A stretch of DNA of 27,989 bases from Euplotes cf. woodruffi 2 WChen-2021 (taxonomy: Eukaryota; Ciliophora; Spirotrichea; Euplotida; Euplotidae): the NCBI GenBank assembly GCA_021441665.1, contig JAGYYN010017539.1, positions 1 through 27,989 of the forward strand, read 5' to 3'. Below, piece after piece: positions 19,711-27,989 of the stretch. The position numbers and the translations under genes were made by a program. The notes beneath the pieces were generated by a model. It had not been told where the DNA came from, ran no database searches, and saw nothing but the letters and a program-made list of their open reading frames with translations. Position 1 is the stretch's first letter. Each line of letters starts with the position of its first letter.

Positions 19711-20489
19711 TTTAGATCTATTTTTTACTTTAAATATCATTTTTATCGTTATTTTTATTAAACAAAAAGACATAAATATAATTGTATACAATTATCTCGG
19801 CCCCTTTAGTTAAACCACTTCAAAATCGCTAATTGTTTTGACATTTAAAAGCATTCTTAAAATTACAGTAAAAACAGAATCATATACTGAGCTTTCTCCT
19901 TTCCAATGGCATCATAAGTGAACCTTATAAATATAGATTTTCCAAAAGCGATATTTTGTATCTCCAAAGGCGCTTAAAATACACACAAAGCCAAATAATC
20001 TTAGCCTCATACTTCTGTGCCAATTGTCCGCTTTCAATTAAGTTGATTCCGTGTTCAAGTTGCCGTCCTATAAAAAGAGTCAGGCAGTCAGTCGATTTAG
20101 CAAAGAGAGAGTCAAAGGATTACAGATCGACTGTCGCAGGTAGGGAAGAGTCATCTCCCCATGCATGCGTATTGGAGTCCCTTCCCTCGTGTGGTCCACT
20201 CCTGGTGAGTCAATCTCGATTGCGTTCATATAACGTAATTATATATTTCAATATTTTATACGGAAAAAATACACGACCGCTGGTTTGGATATTTTATTGA
20301 AATTCACGATCTGCAAAAAGTTAGATTTTCTGCCCCCGTCTAATAATTTGCTTATATTGAATGTGTATAGAATTATTTTCTGTGGGAATAGTGATAACTC
20401 GCTCCCGCTGATTTATAAATGGTATAATTGAGTTGAAAACAAAGACAGCATTTATTTGTGCGAATTCTGCATTTTCACAACCAAAACAC
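19711..20489. other. Long non-coding interval
   Basis: About 780 bp between two divergent genes. The outer parts are AT-rich. The middle (about 20040-20230) is clearly richer in G and C and carries a TATA-like box and several short stems. A plus-strand frame at 19956-20300 crosses it but has no ATG-proximal protein character and no known domain. An E-Cbs-like TATTGAAATT lies at 20295-20304. Confidence 0.5.
20069..20230 (+). ncRNA. Possible structured non-coding RNA with TATA-like box
   Basis: TATAAAAA at 20069-20076 is followed 12 nt later by CAGTCGAT (20089-20096), which pairs exactly with ATCGACTG (20126-20133), then a GGG-A-AGA/TCT-CCC hairpin near 20144-20160 and a GTGGTCCAC element near 20197. 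The strand and the ends are guesses. It matches no tRNA, 5S, U1, U2, U5 or telomerase-template sequence that I can recognise. Confidence 0.25.
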
Positions 20490-23400
20490 ATGAAAAAGAC
20501 ATTTCAAAAGTTCACTAAACAATACCAGAAAAACTTCAAGTTTAAAGAAAAGAAAGTTGAGGAAGAGGACATCGGTGGCAAAGCTGGAAAGAAAAAGAAA
20601 CTCGAGCTAAATCCTCAAAGAATGGATGAAGTCGTTGATCTTCAAGGCATCAACTTCTTTGATGATGTTGATGAAGATTTGTTTGCTTCCTAAAAAACAG
20701 CAACGGGGTAACTACAATGGCAAGAATAAGAAGCGGAACTCGAAAAAGCCTAAGCCTGAGCCTGAAGACTTGACTACAAATGAAATCGACCCGGTTGACT
20801 CTGACCATGAGCCTAAGCCAAAACGCAAAAAGCGCAAAAAGATGAAGTTCATCGATGACGAAGCTGAAGAAGAATGCGATGTTCCAGATAAAAACTGGGA
20901 TCTCACAGCTGAAGATCTTGGTGACTTGAGCGACGACAACTGCCTTGAAAACTACAAAAACCGCAAGAATGACAAGCAAAAGAACAAACTGCGCAAAACG
21001 ATCGAACTCGATATGGACGGAGTCGAACAGCAGGACAAACAAAAGAAACGCAAAGGCAAAGCAAATAAAAAGGACGATAAAAAGCCAGGAGAGAAGAAAC
21101 GTCGCCGAAGGAAGAATATCGACCCTGAGCTCATCGTCGAACTTTACGATGAAAACTTAGTCGCTTTTAAGTTCCTCGGGTTCTTCAATGAGGATATGAA
21201 AAACGCGATTAAAAAGCGCAAAAATACATGTTACGATAGCGAACGCAAGCTCTGGGTCGTGACTATTAAAGACTACAAAGACATCCTTGATGAGGTCAAA
21301 GAGTACCTTGCGAAGGAGCATGCTCAGTTCCAAGACATCCCGCGGTTCGCAGTTGAACTAATGAAGCAGGACATCCCGACTGTGCAATACGCAGAGCTAT
21401 CATCAATGAAGTACGACTACTCAAAAGATAAAACTGTAAGGCAACAAAATCATTTATTTAGATGAATCTCAACACTGACTTCTTACCTGAATTTTTAAAA
21501 GAAAACCTGTATAATTTTCAAAAGAAAGGCATTGAGTTCGGTCTCAGTAAATATGGACGGTTTTTACTTGGCGACGAAATGGGCGTTGGAAAGACCATCC
21601 AAGCTATAGGAATTAGTTATTTGTATCGAGATGATTGGCCTTTGCTAATAATCTGACCTTCAACAATAGTAAGTGCTGGGTTTTGATTAGTATAGAAATA
21701 CCTTTGGCGAGATGAACTTCTCCGATGGTTGCCTGATCTCTGACCAGAGCAAATCCAGGTCTTTCGCAAAGGACAAGAGAACTTCAACACATATTCGTCG
21801 ATATTCATAATGACATATGAACTTGCAACTAAACTTGGCGATATCATCGAGCGTCTTGGCTTCAAAATAGCGATCGCAGATGAAGCGCACTACTTGAAGA
21901 ACTACAGCGTATGTAATTTTTCTGCTTAAAAATATAGGCTAAAAGGTCAAGAACGCTGATCCCAGTGTTAGCAAAAATGAAGCGAATTTTGTTGCTCTCA
22001 GGGACACCAATGCTATCCCGGCCAGTTGAGCTTTTCAATCTTTTAAAGATCATTCGGCCAGACATATTCATGAACTTCCTCGAGTACGCGCATCGATACT
22101 GAAGGCCAAAAGAGACTAGCTACGGCATGGACTATTCTGGTAACGCACATACAAAAGAGCTCCACTGACTTCTCGAAAAGAAGATAATGATCAGACGGCT
22201 GAAGAAAGACGTCCTCTCAGAATTGCCGTCCAAGCGCAGGCAAAAGATCGAAGTCACCACCAACCAAGCTGTCGTTAAAGAAATACGAGCGATTTTGTGC
22301 AGCAAAATATCTTGAAAGTCAAATGAAAAACGTAAGCGCTTTTTGTTAGCTATTTTAGAAACTTTGGAGGAAAGGTTCAGACAGATGCTCGCCAGGGAAG
22401 ACAATAAAGTCGATGAGACAGGCGAAGCTACACGCAATCCAGGAAATCCAGCAAACTCAGGGAAGAAAACTTTCCTTCTTGATGAAGAGGAAAAATGATT
22501 TTTAAAAGCACATAGACTTTCTGGATCAGCCAAAATCCCAGGAATACTTGAGTTCGTAGAAACTATGATTGAAAGTAAGTTGTAGCTTTACTTACTTTTA
22601 TAGACAAAGCGAAGTTTTTGATATTTGCACAACATCTCGAACTTCTTAATCACGTTGAAGCTCTCGTGCAGAAAAGAGAAATAGACTACATCCGAATAGA
22701 CGGTAGCATTTCAACAGAAAACAGGCACAGGTTTGTTAAGCATTTTCAAGAAGAGCCGGAATGACTAATTGCAATATTATCATTAACTGCAAGTTCATTA
22801 GGTATCACAATGACTGCAGCGACAAATGTGATTTTTGCTGAGGTCCACTGGACTCCTGCCTTAATGCTCCAAGCAGAAGACCGAGTGCATCGAATCGGAC
22901 AGGAAAACGCAGTCAATATTTACTACCTATTCGGAAAGGAAACCATGGACGAGATCATCTTTCCTGTTCTTACTCAAAAGTCTCACGTTATTGCGGAGAC
23001 TCTCGATGCAAAAAGAACAGAGTACAACCTCCGAATGAAGGCGAAGCAGGGGCTCAACCAAGACGAGATAGAAAAGTTCGAACGCGAAGCTATTATTCGC
23101 AAACGTGAAAACAGCAAGAAGCGCAAGTCAACTTCAAATGACAGTGTTGATAAACGCGTCAACAAATATGTCGCTATTGAAGCTCATCATCTGGAGGATA
23201 TCGATGAAAGCAGCATTTCTCCGATTAAATCTGAACCAAATGTAAATCCTCCTAATATCAGCACCGAGTCGCTGAAGGGCTCTTCAACTAATAAAGAATT
23301 CGAGCTAAGTGACGCTGATCTCATGGAGCTTATTGAAGACTCTAAAGCTCCATCTGGGTCCTCTGTTCCACAAGAAGAACAGAAGTCAAATGAAGTTAAA

Positions 23401-24108
23401 ATCGAACAGCAGATTGCAAAAGAAGAGGAAGAAGAATGTGACTATGACTCTGATGAATTAGACAGTAAGGTCCCTGAACCTCCCAAAAATGATGCTGATT
23501 TATATCTTGAAAAACTCCAAGAAGATGATGAGTTAGCACGATTGGCATCTGAACAGGCAGTTGCTCGACTACAGGGATCGAGATACTATTCCGAAAACAG
23601 TGGAGACATCTCTAACATTCAAGGAATAGCGAAGTCGCTACTCCTTCCACCAGGAGCTGGAGCCCAGTGAAAGTCAGCATCGAAGGCTCAGTATACAAGT
23701 GAGTCGTATTCAAAAGTGACGAACGATCCGAATATAACTAACATCGACGACATCAAGAATGCTTTCTTAAATAGCAAGCTGTTGTCGAAGAGGACTCCGA
23801 GGCAAGAGTTCAAGACTCTCGAGCAGTCACTCAAAAATGAGTCAAGCAACGATCCGTCTTCTGCTTATAAATCAGAAGCGAAGGAAGCAGAGGAAATGAC
23901 CAAACTGCTAAAGTCAATGTACGATAATCAGACTGATCGAAGTGAAGAATCTAGCTTCAGAGATCAATACCAATTATTAACTAAAGAAATCGATGCAAGC
24001 ATGCTTAGCATGAGCGGAGATGACGGCGAAGGCGATCATGATATTAACGAACAAGTATATCATGAAATCCCAGTTGAGTACCTCGATGACGATGACAAAG
24101 AGCAATAA
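20490..24108 (+). CDS. SMARCAL1: SMARCAL1/HARP-type SNF2 annealing helicase
   Basis: Exons 20490-21435, 21462-21668, 21696-21908, 21938-22331, 22359-22574 and 22604-24108 (introns 26, 27, 29, 27 and 29 nt) plus one +1 shift at TCC-TAA (20691-20693), 1159 residues. A Lys/Glu-rich N-terminus is followed by a HARP-like module (LVAFKFLGFFNEDMKNAIK...YDSERKLWVV, about 215-270), then the SNF2 ATPase: LGDEMGVGKTIQAI (Walker A), WRDELLRWLPDL, IADEAHYLKN (DEAH), LLLSGTPMLSRP, RYC, MIRRLKKDVLSELP, RIDGS, LSLTASSLGITMTAATNVIFAE, and QAEDRVHRIGQ. About eight TGA codons act as Cys. SMARCAL1 and ZRANB3 anneal RPA-coated DNA and remodel stalled forks; the HARP module favours SMARCAL1. The 400-residue acidic tail is unlike animal SMARCAL1. 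The 27-nt intron at 22332-22358 is 3n and stop-free, so it may be retained. Confidence 0.9.
22332..22358 (+). other. Stop-free 27-nt candidate intron
   Basis: It has the family-typical GTAAGC donor and TTTTAG acceptor, but its length is divisible by three and it has no stop, so both spliced and retained forms keep the helicase frame. It lies in a variable insert between the two helicase lobes. Confidence 0.5.
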
Positions 24109-24514
24109 ATTTTTTAATAATCTCTGTCTAATATATCTATTCAATAATCCTCTTTTTTGATGTATTTTGCATAAGTTTTTTATGTCAAATAAAAACATAT
24201 ATAGTCGAAATTACTAATAATAGAGCATTTTTTATATTTCAGTAAAAAATCAAGGTGATGATAAATGTATATTTAGTTTATTACAAAGATAATTCTTCAG
24301 TCGTACATTATCAGTCAATCAGCTTTAAAAAAATCTTATTTACTACAAACGTATCAAAATCAAATTTTTTATAGTAAAATTTCCAAATATTTTTATTAAA
24401 AAACTAAAAATCTGAAGTAATTGAAAATATACTAATTTTTTAATATTTTCATCTTAGCCAATTATTATTATTATTATTATTGGTTTAAAGATTGAAAGAG
24501 CAAGTGTTTAGTCT
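24109..24514. other. Intergenic spacer with ATT microsatellite
   Basis: About 400 bp between convergent genes, strongly AT-rich. It contains an (ATT)7 microsatellite at about 24461-24482 and a full E-Cbs match AATTGAAAAT at 24419-24428. No gene is seen. Confidence 0.6.
24461..24482. repeat. ATT trinucleotide microsatellite
   Basis: Seven perfect ATT units in the spacer, 33 bp downstream of the stop of the acyltransferase gene as read on the minus strand. Confidence 0.85.
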
Positions 24515-26932
24515 TTAAGTAATCAGCATCTTGATTCTGTTCATTATGTGGAGGGAAGGTAGAAGAACAACAAGCGTAATCACGAACGACAGTAAGTACC
24601 CAACGACTAAGTGGTGCACCACATAGTAGATCACTGACGGGTAGCTCGCGTAGTTCGGCTCTGGTCCAACCGTATAGACCAAAAACATCACTGTGGGGTA
24701 GATCAAGTACAGGGCAACTGCGAGCTTTGAGTACACTGCAAATATCTTGTTCTCACAGAATTCCTTGAATTTTTGTGCATTTTTTGTAAACAACATAAAC
24801 ATCACCAGGAATACGTCGAATATAATGATCAAGTGAGAAAATGCATAGAACATAGCATTTTTTGTCTTTGTCCAGGAGTACGCATTCATCAGTGCTTCTC
24901 TTGGAGAGTACAAAAAGAACAGTAATGTTACGAAGAATACCAGCCAGACTGAAAGCTTTAATAAAATGCTATCTGAGTTGTAAACCTTCTTTAATATCCA
25001 GTTTTGTTGATCCTTTGGCTGATTTTGGTGTCTTTCAGTCGCTAAGTAAAATCTGCTAAACAGTAGTGCGAATAACAGCAGCTGGAGCTTTGTAAATGGT
25101 GATTTATACACAGTATCGAATACGTTGAATTTAAGATTTTCAATTGCAAGCAGTCCAACTTTGTAATCGTATGTGTAAACATAGTAAATAGTTAATGCAA
25201 TACTTGCAACTGATAAAATTGCCAGTATTGTGTATGTAAATCGTCGAGATTTATAGTACAAAATCACGATCCACGGTAAAACACACCAGAACTGGAAGAT
25301 TGCGCTAAGAATCCAAAGCCACGGCAAGCAGCCTGTCATTCCATACATCGAAGTTGGTGCGAAGTTTCCAACCATAAGAAGGTTCCACCACCAGTCATTA
25401 TATCAAGTCTCGTATGAGATTCCAGAAGTATAATAGCTTGAGCTATCAATAATAAATGGCGAAATATACAATGTAAATGCAGTTGCAACTGTTGTGAACA
25501 CAAAGAACTTTACATACTTTTTGAGTAGCATGAATCCACATACCTTTAAGAAGCTGACTGTGCTCTGATTGACCTCTTGATACTTTTTGTCAAGCATTAT
25601 AAATCCGAAAAATGAGCTTAACAAAATGATAAGTTGAGGTGCTCAGTAGCCTGAAAAGATTACTAATACTACAGGCTGTCCGAATAAGATCAGAAACCTC
25701 CAGACGTTGTAGATTGGTGTTGCAAGAAGATAGTAAGGCGCGGAAAGAAGCACTCCCCAAGTGCCTGCTATAAAGCATATCAAGTTCATTCATTCTAGAT
25801 TGTTCTTTTCATTGTACTTAATCATCGTGTTGCTTTTGTATAAATAGTCAATGTTGGACTTAAACGAGAATATCTCGATGTACTTGTCATTGTCAATGTT
25901 TTTAGACTCAATTCTTTCGATTTCAGAGAGTTCATCTGCAACGTGCTGAATTTCAATCAGAATCTTAGATTTCCGATTGAAATTGGACTTGTACATCCCG
26001 TCATTTACTTCTAAAGAATCCATTACTTTAGAGTCTGCCATGCTTGAGCTTCTGACTGACGGAATATATCGTGTTTCAAAAGTCTGCAGACGACCTGATA
26101 AATTCTTTTGATCTGAGGTATTTTTAGTGTTTTCGTTAGTAACCGACTGATTGAGGAAAGATCTCATTTTTACTAGGTTCTCAGCACATTCTCAGGAAAG
26201 CTCAGGTCTTTTACTTTTAAGCTTTTTACATACCGGCCTTAGTCTCTCGTATATTGCTTCGAGCAGATAGGCTCGAAGCGTATGAACTCAAGTGAATATA
26301 CAACATAATAAGAAGAATATCATAAATATACATGCAATAAAAATTGCAGGGATCCCCTTTCCTGCTCTGATATGGTTCAGAGCTTCTTTTGGAGCTACAA
26401 ATCCGAATTGGATTCCAAGTTTGTACTTGTTGATAAACTCGAGTTCTCTGAAGTTCGATAGCAAGTTCATAGTCGAGATCATAAAGTCATTAAGCTGGTT
26501 TGCAACCCCAGACATCATGCTTTGATTTCATTCAACCGGGATGCAAAGTCCAAATCTAAGATTAAATGGTATATTAGTGACGTTTACGTTGAGAGAATAG
26601 TACTGAGCGACTCCTGCAAGCTCATTGTCACAAGAATAGTAGTCGCCTAAATCATCGATGTCTTTAAATGAGTATTCAAATATCAAACTGTACGGATACT
26701 CATACAGATACATCGTCATGTTGCTCGTCGCCTGTACTCATTTGTCTGTATTTTCATCTTTAATGCCGGAAAGTTTAGAATTTTCAAGTTCAGCAGTATC
26801 GTGAATTTCAACTTCAACAAACTGGTCTAGGAGTTCAAAAATATCAAAGTCGTCTTCTAATGTCTTTAGCTGTTTGCTGAGAGCAAGAACAGCGAGGAAC
26901 ATTACAAGCAGTAATGTTAGTAATACCTTCAT
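24515..26932 (-). CDS. NRF-6-like membrane acyltransferase (acyltransferase 3 family)
   Basis: Single exon of 805 residues, ATG 26932, with many TGA codons read as Cys and no frameshift. An N-terminal signal peptide (MKVLLTLLLVMFLAVLAL) leads into a luminal NRF-type domain (about 65-190) with YYSCDNE and FGLCIPVEC, where the last Cys is a TGA and matches the paired Cys of NRF domains (GxCxPxxC). One membrane segment follows (about 194-216, IPAIFIACIFMIFFLLCCIF), then a cytosolic loop of about 150 residues, then 9-11 hydrophobic helices to the C-terminus, including YNDWWWNLLMVGNF and CLPWLWILSAIFQF, as in Caenorhabditis NRF-6 and bacterial acyltransferase 3 proteins. These move acyl groups across or onto lipids or glycans; the substrate here is unknown. 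It is convergent with SMARCAL1. Confidence 0.88.
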
Positions 26933-27073
26933 TATTAATAATATATTTTACAATATTAATAATAAATAAGTAAGGCAGTATGCATATTCGGTTTAAATAC
27001 TTCTCAAAGAATGTTGAATGAATTCTGTATATTTAGGATACTCACTTCATACCGAGACCTTAGGTAACTGATC

Positions 27074-27949
27074 TTACTTTGCCTTCTTTTTGACTGTTTT
27101 GTTCATGTCAGCTCTTCATTTCGGACATGAAGAGCTCTTTTCAAACCACTTTTTAACTCAGTCTGCATGAAAACTATGAGTTCATTTGAGCTTAACAATC
27201 TTATGCCCGATTGCATAATTGTTTAAGCAAATCGGGCACGTGTCGTCTTTTTCGTACTGTTTGGTATTGGTAATTTTGATGATTTTTAGCTTCTTCATGA
27301 TATCTTCTTTAACGCCTTGTTTTTCTTCCTCTTGGTCTCCAAGAGCGTTGTATAAAGCTTCGATTTCTCTATTTAAAATGCCTTGGATATACGAGCTATC
27401 AGGGTCTAAAGCAGAATTAGATATAGTATAGTTACCGTCTTGGTCCATAGCTTCATGGGCTCTTTCCCATTCATTATTCCAGTCGATAAAGTTCAAGTTA
27501 TATCGCCCATTCGGGTTCATTGCGATCGGCCTATTATCCTGCGAGACGATATCGTTCGATCTAGCGTGAGTCGAAAGGCTTGCGCCTGATCGAGGGAACG
27601 CAGGACGAGTATTCGTATGCCTCCGGTTGTAGTTGTTATACATTTCATTCCAGTAGTCGGTATCTTTCTCTTCTTCATCAAAGTCGTCGTACTGCTGGCT
27701 GACTTCACGCATGTACTCGCCGACTTCATCATCTAATGCATTTGCATCACCAAAGGCATCGATATTTTGATAGGAGTTATCAGCCATTCTGACTGGCTCG
27801 TTCATTCTGTCCACGACATAATTAACTTCTGACGTACGAGGGACTCGGGTTGGTCTGCTAATCGGTAAATTACGTTCTGGATTTGGGTTCAAGTTTGATG
27901 GAACACTTCGCTTGATAGGAGACGAATTAATCGCCTGGTCAAGACTCAT
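27074..27949 (-). CDS. RING-H2 E3 ubiquitin ligase
   Basis: Stop TAA at 27074. The start is taken at ATG 27949 (MSLDQAIN), 291 residues; an ATG at 27985 near the window edge would add 12 residues, and an upstream exon outside the window cannot be excluded. The body is acidic and disordered (DDEVGEYMREVSQQYDDFDEEE, NEMYNNYNRRH). The C-terminus is a textbook RING-H2: CPIC, then KLKCTHSFHADC, then CPKC, giving the C2-C-H-H-C-C2 ligand order. Three of the Cys ligands (after KLK, after HAD, and the last of CPKC) are TGA codons; reading TGA as Trp or stop would destroy the finger. It probably recruits E2 enzymes for ubiquitylation; the target is unknown. A Lys-rich tail (KTVKKKAK) ends the protein. 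Confidence 0.88.
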
Positions 27950-27989
27950 TCCTCCCCATACACTCCACACTACCTCAACCATCACTCAC

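Noticed and set aside
19956-20300. Plus-strand open frame of 114 codons
   Set aside because: No domain, odd composition, and it runs across the TATA box and stems of the gene-free interval.
1-27989. TGA read as Trp (Blepharisma- or Loxodes-type code)
   Set aside because: TGA falls on conserved Cys positions (RING ligands, NRF, CDC123, Wee1 hinge), TGG is used at conserved Trp positions, and introns are about 26 nt rather than the 15 nt of heterotrichs.
1-27989. Telomere repeats, CRISPR arrays, LTR elements or transposase genes
   Set aside because: No C4A4/G4T4 run, no spaced direct-repeat array, and no reverse transcriptase, integrase or transposase motif was seen in either strand.

Overview
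The window is nuclear DNA of a ciliate that reads UGA as cysteine and uses UAA and UAG as stops, which points to Euplotes or a close euplotid. The code can be read directly. UGA falls on three Cys zinc ligands of a RING-H2 finger (27074-27949), on the Cys of the CIPVEC motif of a NRF-6-type acyltransferase, on the Cys after the hinge MEL of a Wee1-like kinase, on a conserved Cys of CDC123, and on the RYC Cys of a SMARCAL1-type helicase. A second euplotid hallmark is the +1 ribosomal frameshift at in-frame stops, mostly AAA-TAA. I count about 16 such sites in five genes. Introns are tiny: most are 23-32 nt with GTA..TAG ends, and a few are 40-142 nt. The DNA is AT-rich.

Layout, left to right: a BTB protein cut by the window edge (-, 1-250); a rhodanese plus pseudo dual-specificity phosphatase (-, 561-1577); a small coiled-coil protein (+, 1680-2250); Cactin (-, 2317-4113); a Wee1-like kinase with two frameshifts (+, 4254-6169); a GNAT acetyltransferase (-, 6367-7074); an unknown Asn/Lys-rich protein with four or five frameshifts (-, 7504-9356); INO80C/Ies6 (-, 9503-10258); CDC123 (+, 10501-11527); ribosomal protein L23/uL14 (+, 11605-12027); uridine kinase with a disturbed 5' half (-, 12330 to about 13353); a mostly non-coding stretch holding palindromes (13354-14106); a 1292-residue myristoylation-signal, C2-like and DUF1765-like protein with seven frameshifts (+, 14107-18078); an unknown basic Ser-rich protein with two frameshifts (-, 18553-19710); a non-coding stretch with a TATA-like box and a GC-richer structured island (19711-20489); a SMARCAL1/HARP-type helicase (+, 20490-24108); a NRF-6-like membrane acyltransferase (-, 24515-26932); and a RING-H2 protein (-, 27074-27949).

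The genes are unrelated housekeeping and regulatory functions (splicing, cell cycle, chromatin, translation, nucleotide salvage, membrane lipid or sterol acylation), packed on both strands with spacers of 65-780 bp. There is no operon logic. Euplotes macronuclear DNA is normally gene-sized nanochromosomes, so about 16 genes on one 28-kb molecule, with no internal C4A4/G4T4 telomere repeats, suggest germline (micronuclear) DNA or an unusually long multi-gene somatic chromosome. E-Cbs-like motifs (HATTGAAaHH) lie in most of the spacers and could mark fragmentation sites, but AT-rich spacers give such matches by chance too. All gene models were spliced and frame-checked by hand. Exon joins supported by family homology (CDC123, Cactin, SMARCAL1, DUF1765) are firmer than those in the two unrecognised proteins.
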